A DNA stretch of 64,000 nt from a methanogenic archaeon mixed culture ISO4-G1. GTDB taxonomy: Archaea > Thermoplasmatota > Thermoplasmata > Methanomassiliicoccales > Methanomethylophilaceae. How positions within the stretch are numbered: position 1 is the first letter of the stretch; the number at the start of each line of letters is the position of its first letter. Position numbers and translations under genes: made by a program. Below the pieces are notes generated by a model. It searched no databases and had not been told where the DNA came from. It was given only the letters and a program-made list of their open reading frames with translations. Below are positions 16,824 to 25,495 of this stretch, piece after piece. The stretch spans positions 372,001 to 436,000 of the forward strand of contig CP013703.1 in assembly GCA_001563305.1 (NCBI GenBank). The letters are read 5' to 3'.

Positions 16824-16877
16824 TTTATATAGGTAAGAGGTTTCTAAGAGGTTTACTTCTGCTATTTCAGCATAGCA
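16824..16877 (-). promoter_or_regulatory. Promoter and operator of the element operon
   Basis: On the minus strand, TATATAAAT (about 16824-16832) lies 27-35 nt before ATG 16797. Upstream, TTTACTTCTGCT then CAGCATAG (16852-16877, plus strand) is an imperfect palindrome that matches the 1274-1298 site at about 18 of 22 positions. This is probably the binding site of one element regulator. Confidence 0.6.
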
Positions 16878-17345
16878 TAGACTAAACCAACTAGATGCCT
16901 CGGAGACAGTAGCGATGTATGAGCCAAACAACCGAAATGTGTGAAAACTTCACCAAGTTTTACCAACTGCCGTGCGGGTTTGAATCACCGCACTTTTGCA
17001 AAAATTACCCTATTTTTCGGATATGCTGGCTAGGGGGGGTGTGACTTCCCGTCGGGAGCACTATTTTCTCTTCACTCAATTGCTAAAGTTATACTCTCCA
17101 GGATTCACATTCTTTGTGGGAATGGAGATTTTAGGCTGATGGCCGCACATTAGATCTTTGTATCCGAAAGGTGACAATACCGAGGTCGAAAAGTCAATTT
17201 CACCTATACTAAAACCGACGGCTCGGGCACACCATTATATTATCAGAACCCGACTCGTCCGGTGGAGTATTCGCTTATGAGTTGGAGAAACATGATTGTA
17301 AACACTCTGATTCAGAGACGGTTATGAAAAAGGTGGGGCTTGGAA
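16878..17345. other. Intergenic region at the right side of the element
   Basis: No convincing gene. It contains a stem GTGCGG (16972-16977)/CCGCAC (16988-16993) followed by TTTT, a TCCCG/CGGGA hairpin near 17050, a near-palindrome CTCTGA-T-TCAGAG near 17310 and a TATA-like TTATAT (17235-17240) before the broken small gene. The element's right end probably lies here, but I found no direct-repeat attachment site or tRNA. Confidence 0.4.
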
Positions 17346-17540
17346 ATGGCTTTGGAATCATTCTTTGAAGATCTGGTCCTGGATACACCTTAAGCGATAG
17401 AAAACTTCATTGCGTTTTTGGAAGAGGGACCTCATATTGAAATCGATGATGTTCCAGACATGAAGGATGCCGATGAGGAAACAATCTGTGGTCTTATCAA
17501 ATTCATAGAATCAAGATATGGTTCTTCAGAGAGACATTAA
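17346..17540 (+). pseudogene. Broken copy of the 68-aa small protein
   Basis: Reads MALESFFEDLVLDTP, then an in-frame TAA (17391-17393), then AIENFIAFLEEGPHIEI and on to a TAA at 17540. The intact paralogue 260 bp downstream has the same start. A 32-bp stretch is identical in both copies, so the duplication is recent or maintained. The stop is TAA, not the amber used for pyrrolysine, so recoding is unlikely. A GGTGGGG ribosome site is still present. Confidence 0.7.
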
Positions 17541-17603
17541 GCATTAGCGAAGTGTAATCAGAAGTGTGTATTTCCGAGAGGTATCACTAATACAGGGACG
17601 ATC

Positions 17604-17810
17604 ATGGCGACAGAATCATTCTTTGAAGATCTGGTCCTGGATACTCCGGAAGCGGTTGCCAACTTCATCGATTTCATCAAAGAATCACCGCACGTGAAAA
17701 TCGATGGTGATATCGATATCAAGTGGGCGGACAAAGAGTCTATTGAACGCTTTACCAAAGTGAATTTGGAGAGAGCGAAGAATCAGACGGAATCACAATT
17801 ACCTGAATGA
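17604..17810 (+). CDS. 68-aa acidic small protein
   Basis: Begins MATESFFEDLVLDTP and contains AVANFIDFIKESPHVKI; helical and acidic, with no membrane segment. No function recognised; similar short ORFs with this opening are found in gut microbes (recollection, unverified). A broken tandem copy lies just upstream. It sits between the mobile element and htpG, with a shared hairpin terminator after it. Confidence 0.6.
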   Translation: MATESFFEDLVLDTPEAVANFIDFIKESPHVKIDGDIDIKWADKESIERFTKVNLERAKNQTESQLPE

Positions 17811-17815
17811 TTGGA

Positions 17816-17835
17816 ATGGGGGATTTTTCCCCCAT
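17816..17835. terminator. Bidirectional terminator
   Basis: ATGGGGGA/TCCCCCAT, a perfect 8-bp stem with a TTTT loop, between the convergent small gene and htpG. Confidence 0.7.
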
Positions 17836-17840
17836 GAGTT

Positions 17841-19751
17841 TCAGAACAGTCCGAAGATGTTCTCGGAGTATTCCAGCATGTCATCGATGGGCATGCCGGC
17901 CATCAGAAGTGCCTGATCGAGCATGATCTGGCACATCTTCTTCGCCTTGTCCTTGTCCTCGGAGAACGCCTTCTCCAGGGCGAGGAACGCGGGATGGTTG
18001 GGATTGATCTCCAGCACGCGTTTGGCCTTGGGCTTGTCCATCTCGGTCCCGCCGGGCAGACTGGCGAAGTACTTCTCCATCTCGAAGGAGACATCGCCCT
18101 CGGTGCTCATGCACACGGCGTGGGTCTTCAGCTTCCTGGAGAGCTTCACGGAATCCACCTTTCCGCCAAGCGATTCCTTGACGAAGTCCAGCAGATCCTT
18201 GGATTCCTCCTCCTTGGCCTCCGCCTCCTTCTTCTCCTCGTCGGTACCCAGGTCCAGGTCCTTGCTGTTGATGTCGCAGAACTCCTTCTCGTTGTAGTTC
18301 CTGAGGGTCTTCAGGGTGAACTCGTCCAGTTCCTCGGTCAGGCACAGGATGTCGTAGCCCTTGTCGCGGACCTGCTCCGCCTGGGGCAGCTGCTTCGCCC
18401 TGGCGGTGGTCTCCGCCGACGCGTAGTAGATTTTGTCCTGGCCTTCCTTCATGGACGAGACGTACTCGGAAAGCGTGACGGGGCCGTCCTTCTCCATCGA
18501 GTGGAACATGATCAGGTCCTTCAGTACATCCGCCTTCGCGCCCCAGTCCTCGACGATACCGTACTTCAGCTGGGGCCCGAAGTTCTTGTGGAAGCTCTCG
18601 TACGTCTCCCTGTCCTCCTTCAGGATCCTCTCCAGGTCGTTCTTGATCTTCTTCTCGAGGTTGCTGCGGATCATGGAGAGCTGGCGGTCGTGCTGGAGCA
18701 TCTCCCTGGAGATGTTCAGCGACAGGTCCGGGGAATCCACGATACCCCTGACGAACCTGAAGCAGTCCGGCAGCAGGTCCTTGCACTTGTCCATGATCAT
18801 GACGCCCGAGGAGTACAGCTGGAGTCCCGGTTCGAACTCCCTGCTGTAGAAGTTGTACGGTGCCACCTTGGGGATGAACAGCATGGCCTTGTAGCTCACC
18901 GCTCCCTCGGCGTTGACCCTGATGACGGATATCGGGTCCTCGTAGTCGTGGAACTTCTCCTTGTAGAACTCCTTGCAGTCCTCGTCGGTGACGGATGACT
19001 TGTCCCTCTGCCAGATGGGCACCATGCTGTTGACGATGGTGTCCTCGATGTGGGTCTTCCACTCCTTTTTGGGCGTGCCGTCCTCGTTCTTCTCGCCGGT
19101 CTCCTCCATGGCGCCCTTCTCGAGCTGCATGTGGATCGGCCAGCGGACGTAGTCCGAATACTTCTTGATGAGGTCCTCGAGGGTGTACGGGTCGAGATAG
19201 TCGCTGTAGCGTTCGTTCTCGTCGTCGGGGCGGATGTGCATGATTACATCAGTTCCGTAGGAGTCCCTCTCGCATTCCTTGATGGTGTACCCGTCGGCAC
19301 CCTCGCTGGTCCATTTCCAGGCCTGGTCCTGCCCGTATGCTTTGGAGACCACGGTGACCTTGTCGGATACCAGGAAGGAGGAGTAGAATCCGACACCGAA
19401 CTGTCCGATGATGTCCAGGTCCTTCCCTTCTTCGATGCTCTTCTTGAAGTCGAGGGATCCGCTGTGGGCGATGACACCCAGGTTGGCGTCCATGTCGTCC
19501 TTGGTCATACCGATACCGTTGTCGGAGACGGTGACAGTGCCAGCGTCCTTGTCTATCGTGACGTCGATGCGGAAATCGTCCCTTGAGACAGGGACGTCGG
19601 ATTCCGTTATGGATTTGTAGTGCAGCTTGTCGATCGCATCGGATGCGTTGGAGATGATCTCCCTCAGGAAGATCTCCCTGTGGGTGTAGATGGAGTTGAT
19701 CATCAGGTCGAGAAGCTGCTTCGATTCTGCCTTGAATTGTTTCTTTGCCAT
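17841..19751 (-). CDS. htpG: Hsp90-family chaperone HtpG
   Basis: 636 residues, full length for bacterial HtpG. The N-terminal GHKL ATPase is clear: REIISNASDAIDKL (about 33-46), DNGIGM (about 80-85) and GQFGVGFYSSF. Middle and C-terminal dimerisation domains follow; the eukaryotic MEEVD tail is absent. It is an ATP-driven cytosolic chaperone. Most archaea lack Hsp90, so this gene was probably acquired from bacteria (inference from family distribution). Single gene; a GAGGTT site precedes ATG 19751. Confidence 0.95.
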   Translation of the reverse strand: MAKKQFKAESKQLLDLMINSIYTHREIFLREIISNASDAIDKLHYKSITESDVPVSRDDFRIDVTIDKDAGTVTVSDNGIGMTKDDMDANLGVIAHSGSLDFKKSIEEGKDLDIIGQFGVGFYSSFLVSDKVTVVSKAYGQDQAWKWTSEGADGYTIKECERDSYGTDVIMHIRPDDENERYSDYLDPYTLEDLIKKYSDYVRWPIHMQLEKGAMEETGEKNEDGTPKKEWKTHIEDTIVNSMVPIWQRDKSSVTDEDCKEFYKEKFHDYEDPISVIRVNAEGAVSYKAMLFIPKVAPYNFYSREFEPGLQLYSSGVMIMDKCKDLLPDCFRFVRGIVDSPDLSLNISREMLQHDRQLSMIRSNLEKKIKNDLERILKEDRETYESFHKNFGPQLKYGIVEDWGAKADVLKDLIMFHSMEKDGPVTLSEYVSSMKEGQDKIYYASAETTARAKQLPQAEQVRDKGYDILCLTEELDEFTLKTLRNYNEKEFCDINSKDLDLGTDEEKKEAEAKEEESKDLLDFVKESLGGKVDSVKLSRKLKTHAVCMSTEGDVSFEMEKYFASLPGGTEMDKPKAKRVLEINPNHPAFLALEKAFSEDKDKAKKMCQIMLDQALLMAGMPIDDMLEYSENIFGLF

Positions 19752-19854
19752 TTCAAGAACCTCTGCTCAATTGCCTATAAGCGATTGAGTGTTTGAACTT
19801 CTATAAGAAAGTTACTAAAATAGCACCCGTCCGGACGAACGATGGACGGCGGGA

Positions 19855-20967
19855 TCACTTGACTTTGTGGATGCGGTAGGAGCCGTCCCCGAGACCGATC
19901 TTCTTGGAATGATCGATGATGGACTGCCAGCGTGTTCCCTTGTTCGTCATGGCGAATATGTCCTTGGGCTTCACGCCCCCGCTGTTCTTGTAGAGGACGC
20001 TCCCGGGAATCATCGGCTGCTGCTGTGCCAGATCGGCACAGGCTACGTCGAGGGCCACGGGGTCGTAGGACGCCAGGATGCCCACGCTGGGGATGATCGG
20101 GATGTTGTTGTTGCTGTGGCAATCGCACATGGGCGATACGTCCGTGAGGAGCGTGATGTGGAAGTTGGGCTTCCCGTCGATGACCGCTTTGGAGTATTCG
20201 ACGATCTTGCAGTTCACTATCTCCGCCTTCTCGTCCAGTTTGGTGTAGATGGCGTCGAAGGGGCACTGGGCTATGCATCTTCCGCACCCCACGCAGACGT
20301 CGTGGTCGATGGTCATCTTGATGCCTTTCATTTTCAGAGCATCATGGGCGCATTCGGTGAGGCACTTGCCGCACCCCACGCAGTTCTCGGTCTTGATGAA
20401 GGGCTTGCCGGAGTTGTGTAACTCCATCTTCCCCCTTCTGGATGCGCACCCCATTCCGAGGTTCTTGAGGGCCCCTCCGAAACCTGTGATCTCGTGGCAT
20501 TTGAAGTGGTTCAGCGTGATGATGACATCCGCATCCGCTATCGCGCAGCCGATCTTGGCCGTCTTGCAGTACACGGAATCCTTTATCGGGATCTCGACGT
20601 CGTCGGATCCCTTGAGGCCGTCACCGATGATAGTCTGGCATCCGGTGGTGACGGAATTGAACCCGTTCATTTCGGCGCACTGCAGGTGCTCCACGGCGTT
20701 CTTCCTCATCCCGACGTACAGGGTGTTGCAGTCGACCATGAAGGGTATGCCGCCCTCGGCCTTGATAATGTCCGCGAGCACCTTGACATACTGTGGTTTG
20801 GGATACGTGAGGTTCCCGTACTCTCCGAAGTGGATCTTGATGGCTACGAACTTCTTCTCCATGTCGATGTCCAGAAGACCGGCTGCCTTGACCAGCTTCT
20901 CCATCTTAGTGAGGAGACTGACCTTGTCGTATGTCTCGAGGTCGATGAAGTAAACTTTGGATGCCAT
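19855..20967 (-). CDS. DUF362 iron-sulfur protein
   Basis: 370 residues. An N-terminal DUF362 domain (about 1-190) is followed by two [4Fe-4S] ferredoxin motifs, CVGCGKCLTEC (196-206) and CVGCGRCIAQCP (225-236), then the rest of the DUF362 fold. Members are cytosolic Fe-S proteins of unknown reaction, common in anaerobes and methanogens, probably electron-transfer partners. Divergent from the MFS gene across a short region with the palindrome CTACGATATTCGTAG (21002-21016). Confidence 0.85.
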   Translation of the reverse strand: MASKVYFIDLETYDKVSLLTKMEKLVKAAGLLDIDMEKKFVAIKIHFGEYGNLTYPKPQYVKVLADIIKAEGGIPFMVDCNTLYVGMRKNAVEHLQCAEMNGFNSVTTGCQTIIGDGLKGSDDVEIPIKDSVYCKTAKIGCAIADADVIITLNHFKCHEITGFGGALKNLGMGCASRRGKMELHNSGKPFIKTENCVGCGKCLTECAHDALKMKGIKMTIDHDVCVGCGRCIAQCPFDAIYTKLDEKAEIVNCKIVEYSKAVIDGKPNFHITLLTDVSPMCDCHSNNNIPIIPSVGILASYDPVALDVACADLAQQQPMIPGSVLYKNSGGVKPKDIFAMTNKGTRWQSIIDHSKKIGLGDGSYRIHKVK

Positions 20968-21001
20968 GATACGTAGAATTCATGTGACTAGATAATCCAT
21001 T

Positions 21002-21016
21002 CTACGATATTCGTAG
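21002..21016. promoter_or_regulatory. Palindromic operator CTACGA-TAT-TCGTAG
   Basis: Perfect 6-bp arms between the divergent DUF362 and MFS genes. Fourteen bases (CTACGATATTCGTA) recur at 34486-34499 between the divergent porG and ppsA genes, suggesting a common transcription factor. Confidence 0.55.
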
Positions 21017-21069
21017 CAATCGTGCTCCGTTAATACCAGGGGCATTCTGAAATACCAGTTCACTTTTCC

Positions 21070-22272
21070 GTGGATGTTGATAACATGCGTATGTCCGACG
21101 GAGTCCTTGTGGTCCTCATCATAATGCTGGGGATATTCGCTCCGCTGTCCACGGACATGTTCCTTCCGGCCCTGGACGAGATGGTGGAGTTCTTCGACAC
21201 CACGGAATCGACCATGAGCATGGCCCTGTACATGTTCATGCTGTTCCTGGCCTTCGGTGTACTGTTCCTCGGGCCTGTGAGCGACAAGTACGGGAGGAGG
21301 AACGTCCTCATAGTCTCGATGGCATTGTACATCGCAGCCAGCATCGCATGCAGCATAGTGCCGACGATAGAGCTCATGATCCTTTCAAGGATGCTCCAGG
21401 CCGTCGGTGCCGGAGGGGGAATGGCCACATCCGTCGCTCTCGTCAGGGACTGCTTCGACGGTTCCAAGAGGAAGAGGGTGCTGGCAATCGTGGCGGTCGT
21501 CGGTGTCCTGGGACCGGTCTTGGCACCCGTCCTGGGCCAGGTCATAATCTGGTATCTGAACTGGCAGGCCACGTTCTGGGCGCCTGCCGTCGCCGCGCTG
21601 GTGTGCCTGCTGATCTCGCTGGCGCTCCCTTCGGACATCCCGAAGGAGAGGTACTCCGGATCGATCTTCGGTGCGGTCAGGACAATGGGCCCGATCCTCA
21701 GGAACGGGGACTTCAGGAGATTCTGCATCATGATGAACATGGTGGCATTCTGCATCCTCGCCTACGTCTCGGTGTCGGAATACATCTACAAGGGCAAAGG
21801 GTTCGATGTCGGCGACTATTACTCGCTGTATTTGGCATCCGCGATGATCGTCGGTGTCGTCGGGTTGATAGTCATCTCGAAGGTGGCGAAGGACCTCAGC
21901 AACAGAGGCCATCTGAAGGTCATGTTCGTCCTGACCCTGGTCTCGGTGATCCTTATGTGGACCGTTGCCGGCATGCACCCGCTGCTGTTCCTGATCGCCG
22001 TGGTGCCGATCATCACCGTGTCCGCGATGACCCGTTCGTTCGGTTACAACATGATGCTTTCGCAGGACATCGGCAACTCGGGCGCGATATCGTCCGTCCT
22101 GAACTTCGTCCATTTCGTCTTCGCGACCCTCGGTATGGTGGTCGTCATCAACCTTCCCACGGGCAATTACATGGAGAGCGTGGCACTCTGCTTCACGATG
22201 TTCCTAGCTGTATATGCGGTGCTCTGGTTTATCATGATTGTAAGGGGCACGACCCTCAAGGGATTCGAGTGA
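21070..22272 (+). CDS. MFS multidrug exporter, Bcr/CflA-like
   Basis: 400 residues with 12 predicted membrane segments. The opening TDMFLPALDEM and the loop motif GPVSDKYGRRNVL (MFS motif A) fit the Bcr/CflA drug:H+ antiporter branch. It probably exports an unknown small molecule. A second ATG at 21085 is an alternative start. The stop almost touches the convergent top6A stop. Confidence 0.85.
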   Translation: MDVDNMRMSDGVLVVLIIMLGIFAPLSTDMFLPALDEMVEFFDTTESTMSMALYMFMLFLAFGVLFLGPVSDKYGRRNVLIVSMALYIAASIACSIVPTIELMILSRMLQAVGAGGGMATSVALVRDCFDGSKRKRVLAIVAVVGVLGPVLAPVLGQVIIWYLNWQATFWAPAVAALVCLLISLALPSDIPKERYSGSIFGAVRTMGPILRNGDFRRFCIMMNMVAFCILAYVSVSEYIYKGKGFDVGDYYSLYLASAMIVGVVGLIVISKVAKDLSNRGHLKVMFVLTLVSVILMWTVAGMHPLLFLIAVVPIITVSAMTRSFGYNMMLSQDIGNSGAISSVLNFVHFVFATLGMVVVINLPTGNYMESVALCFTMFLAVYAVLWFIMIVRGTTLKGFE

Positions 22273-22273
22273 A

Positions 22274-23365
22274 TCACAGTATGCCCATGTCGGTGAGCTT
22301 CTCGGGGAGGTATGTTCCCGTGGCGTACTCCAGACCGTACTTGGCCAGTGCCTGCTGTTCAGCCTTCTTGCCCATGTGGAGCATGGCCTGGATCTCGTTG
22401 ATCCAGTACTCGTCCGCGAACCTGGGGTCGGAGAGCTCGGCGTTCAGCGCGCCTATGTCCTTGTCCGAGAGCTTGTCCGTCGGCAGGTCGTAGTTGAGGA
22501 TGTCCGACGGGGTGATGCCGATGAACTGCGCCGTGGGCGTGGCCAGGTACTCAGAGATGTGAGCGGTCTTGATCGCACCGTATGCGACGGACGCGTAGAT
22601 CCTGAACGACCAGGGGTCCCCGTCGGTGAAGACGGTGACGGGCAGCTTGTACTCCTCGTTGAGCCTCTTGATGAGACGCCTGGTGGATCTGGCGGGCTGT
22701 CCGGACAGGTGGACCAGTGCGCAGTTGTACTTCTCCGGGAACCCGTTCTCGATCAGACGGGCGAACATTCCTCCTGTCTCTATGGCCATGATGAACTTGA
22801 CGTTCCCGGGCTTGATCTTGAATGTGTCGTCCTCCACCTTGTAGGGGACGGCGAATCCGGTCTCTGGTACATCATCGATGCAGTTGTTGGTCTTCCACGT
22901 TCCCTTGGTGGTGATCGTGGTGAAGTTGAGGTCTCCGTAGACGTGCGCTCCGGATTCCTCGGGACGGAGCTTGAAGTCTTCCCTCATGCATCCCGTGATG
23001 GTCTCCAGGTCCTCCGCCAGCAGGTTGCTCTCGTCCTGGGTGTGGAACTTGGCGTTGTGCCATCCCTCGGAGATGTAGTACATCTCCCTTAAGGTGGACG
23101 ATTTCCCCTCCCTGATCATCTCGTTGATGAAGTCTGTGGTGTATGCGGTCCTGAGCATGGACACCGCTCCCTGGACGGTCTTCGCCGTACGGGCGGTCTT
23201 GAGGTCCCCGTATGTCCAGACGTTGTGCCTGGAGTCAAACTCGATGTTCTTCTTGGACCTCATGGGGAGGTTCATCGAGGGGATGTCCCCCCTGTCGAGC
23301 TGATCGTAGATGTTGGATATCACACCGGTGAGGCTATCGAGAGCTGCTTTCTGTCTGTCATTCAT
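22274..23365 (-). CDS. top6A: DNA topoisomerase VI subunit A
   Basis: 363 residues. The winged-helix catalytic domain has the active tyrosine in REMYYIS (about 95-101); the Toprim domain has FIMAIETGG and VFTDGDPWS (Glu and DxD metal ligands). With subunit B it makes ATP-dependent double-strand breaks to relax and decatenate DNA; related to Spo11. The ATG overlaps the end of top6B, so the subunits are coupled. The start 23365 is preferred over TTG 23371. Confidence 0.95.
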   Translation of the reverse strand: MNDRQKAALDSLTGVISNIYDQLDRGDIPSMNLPMRSKKNIEFDSRHNVWTYGDLKTARTAKTVQGAVSMLRTAYTTDFINEMIREGKSSTLREMYYISEGWHNAKFHTQDESNLLAEDLETITGCMREDFKLRPEESGAHVYGDLNFTTITTKGTWKTNNCIDDVPETGFAVPYKVEDDTFKIKPGNVKFIMAIETGGMFARLIENGFPEKYNCALVHLSGQPARSTRRLIKRLNEEYKLPVTVFTDGDPWSFRIYASVAYGAIKTAHISEYLATPTAQFIGITPSDILNYDLPTDKLSDKDIGALNAELSDPRFADEYWINEIQAMLHMGKKAEQQALAKYGLEYATGTYLPEKLTDMGIL

Positions 23366-25385
23366 CGTCAAGGTCTTCCGCCTCCTGTGAATCCTCCTCG
23401 TCGTCGTTCACGAGGTCGTCCTCGGTGCTCTGGACTATCTCCAGGCCCTTGATTCCCCAGTCTCCCGGGAGCATCTCCGCACCCATGACTATCACCGGGT
23501 TCAGACCGGAGAAGTAGATGTCGTCGGGGTCGAAGGTGTCCGCCATCTCACCGGTCAGTTCGAACGAGACCTTGGTGGATGTGGACGGCGCCAGGTCCTT
23601 GATCTCCCAGTTGGCCTTGCCCTCGTCGTTCATGTCGAGGAAGTAGTCACCTGAGAACAGGGAGAGGTTCACAGCCTCCTTGGGGACCTGCGCATGCAGC
23701 CTTATGCTGCGGGGCTGGGTGGTGTAGTTGTATACCGTGTATGTGATGGTGCGGAGCTTCTTGTTCTCCTTCTTGACCTCGGGTTCCACCCACACCACGT
23801 TCATGATCTTGGTGATGGTCCTGCTGAGGTCGGGCACCGGCTTGTTGAGGTGGGTCGAGACCTTCTGCGCCATGTCCGGGAGGATCTCCTGAACGATCTC
23901 GAACTTGGCATGGGTCTTGTTCTTCCTCTCCTGCTTGTTGAGGTGGCTCTTGAGGTTCCTGGCACATAGCCTGAGGGCGAGTCCTATCTCGCTCTGCAGC
24001 TCGGGGAAGGATGCGACCGCCTCCTTTCCTTCGGATGTGAACGGGACCTTCGTGGAGGCCACGTGGACGAGGATAATCGCGGGTCCGTAGGGGATTCCCT
24101 TTCCGCCCCTCTGTTCGAGTCCGTACCTCCTCCAGTCCATCTCGGAGATGGCCTTGGTTATAGCACAGTCACCCTGCTTGAACAGCAGCGGCACGCGGTT
24201 CGCGAACCTGTAGATCTGGACCTGGCTGTCCGAGGGGATGTCCCCTCCGTAGACGATTCCTGCCTCGACGACGAACGGGTTCCCGTTGACCGCCTTTGGC
24301 GCACGGGTGACCGGTGTCGCGTAGTATTCCGGCCTGAGACCGTCCAGGACGTGCATCAGACCCTTCTTGATCAGCGTGTCGCCGATCGGGGAAAGACAAT
24401 CGGTCGGGGGCGCCATGATCTTGACCTTTGTGATGGCGTCGAGGATCGCTATGGAATCCTCCCTCGTCATCGCGGACGGTTTCTTGTCCGGCTTCACGCC
24501 GGAGATCTCGAAGATGTCGCTGGCGAGCCTGTCGGTGATCCTTGAGAAGTCGCTCTTGATGAATGCCTTCAGGGTCTTCTGCTGAGTGTTGCCCGCGTAC
24601 TTGATCAGGTCCCCGATCTCCATGCCCTCCGGATGGGGCTTGATCTCCTTCGGCCTCGGGGGCATGATGTCGGTGGCCCTCTCGAACACCGTCTTGGTGC
24701 CGTCGGGGTCGTAGAATGTGATCTGGGCATGGGGGTTGACGATGGCGGTCTCCTTCAGATATTCGAAGATGGACTGCTTTCCCGTGATGTACCTTCCCTT
24801 CGTGGTGTACTCGATGCGGGTACCGTGCTCCTTGCCCTCCCATGTGAATGCCTTGTCGTTGGTGATGACCGGCCTGTTGGTCTTCGTGTCGATGAAGATG
24901 TCCATCTGCCAGGCGACCTCGTCCGCACCGTCGATCTTCGACATGGCGTGGGCGGGCTTTCCCGTGGTGATGTTACCGTACATGATGGTGGCCGATATAC
25001 CGATACCTTGCTGACCCCTGGATTGCCTGAGCGCGTGAAACCTGGATCCGTATAGGAGGCGTCCGAAGACGTTCGGCATGGCCTTGTGCGTAATACCGGT
25101 CCCGTTATCCTCGATGGAGACCCTGTAATCCTCGTCGTTCAGCCTCTCGATCCTGACTGTGATGTCCGGAAGGATGTTGGCCTCCTCGCAGTTGTCCAGG
25201 GAGTTGTCGACAGCCTCCTTGATTCCCATGAGAAGGGACTTGGACCTGGAGTCAAATCCGAGGATCTGCTTGTTCTTCTCGAAGAATTCCGTTACGGAGA
25301 TCTCCTGCTGCTTTGATTCCAATTTGTGGGCCAGGCCTTTCTGTTTAGGCTCCGCCTGCGGTTTATCGTCTTTGTCTGAGGGCAT
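23358..25385 (-). CDS. top6B: DNA topoisomerase VI subunit B
   Basis: 675 residues, longer than many homologues because of an acidic C-terminal extension. GHKL ATPase motifs: AVDNSLDNCEEA (N box), EDNGTGI and SRGQQGIGIS. The H2TH and transducer domains follow, then an Ig-like region as in methanogen Top6B. Located upstream of and overlapping top6A. Its promoter holds a TATA-like TTTTATAAAC (about 25453-25462) and an 18-bp palindrome. Confidence 0.95.
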   Translation of the reverse strand: MPSDKDDKPQAEPKQKGLAHKLESKQQEISVTEFFEKNKQILGFDSRSKSLLMGIKEAVDNSLDNCEEANILPDITVRIERLNDEDYRVSIEDNGTGITHKAMPNVFGRLLYGSRFHALRQSRGQQGIGISATIMYGNITTGKPAHAMSKIDGADEVAWQMDIFIDTKTNRPVITNDKAFTWEGKEHGTRIEYTTKGRYITGKQSIFEYLKETAIVNPHAQITFYDPDGTKTVFERATDIMPPRPKEIKPHPEGMEIGDLIKYAGNTQQKTLKAFIKSDFSRITDRLASDIFEISGVKPDKKPSAMTREDSIAILDAITKVKIMAPPTDCLSPIGDTLIKKGLMHVLDGLRPEYYATPVTRAPKAVNGNPFVVEAGIVYGGDIPSDSQVQIYRFANRVPLLFKQGDCAITKAISEMDWRRYGLEQRGGKGIPYGPAIILVHVASTKVPFTSEGKEAVASFPELQSEIGLALRLCARNLKSHLNKQERKNKTHAKFEIVQEILPDMAQKVSTHLNKPVPDLSRTITKIMNVVWVEPEVKKENKKLRTITYTVYNYTTQPRSIRLHAQVPKEAVNLSLFSGDYFLDMNDEGKANWEIKDLAPSTSTKVSFELTGEMADTFDPDDIYFSGLNPVIVMGAEMLPGDWGIKGLEIVQSTEDDLVNDDEEDSQEAEDLDDE

Positions 25386-25430
25386 CCGTGCGGGATATGG
25401 CCCTGGATTGTTTTAAGCGTTGTTGCGAGC

Positions 25431-25462
25431 GGGCACGCATGCGTGCCCAGCAGTTTATAAAA
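25431..25462 (-). promoter_or_regulatory. top6B promoter with 18-bp perfect palindrome
   Basis: GGGCACGCATGCGTGCCC (25431-25448) is a gap-free perfect palindrome directly downstream of the TATA-like TTTTATAAAC on the minus strand, placing it at or near the transcription start. Suitable as a repressor site or a DNA-topology sensor (inference). Confidence 0.5.
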
Positions 25463-25470
25463 GGGGGAAG

Positions 25471-25488
25471 ACCCGCCCGAAGGCGGGT
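25471..25488 (-). terminator. Terminator of the zinc-ribbon membrane protein
   Basis: ACCCGCC (25471-25477)/GGCGGGT (25482-25488) with a TTCG loop on the minus strand, then a CTTCCCCCTTTT run. Confidence 0.65.
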
Positions 25489-25495
25489 AAGTCAT

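Noticed and set aside
16972-16993. tRNA T-arm-like sequence GTTTGAATC in a stem
   Set aside because: The loop and stem do not fit a 5-bp/7-nt T-arm and no acceptor, D or anticodon arms surround it; better read as a simple hairpin followed by T's.
17391-17393. In-frame TAA in the small gene as recoding
   Set aside because: Pyrrolysine uses TAG, no recoding signal is seen, and an intact paralogue is next to it; a pseudogene is simpler.
17994-18998. 334-aa plus frame opposite htpG
   Set aside because: Leu/Val/Asp/Gly-rich shadow with no domain.
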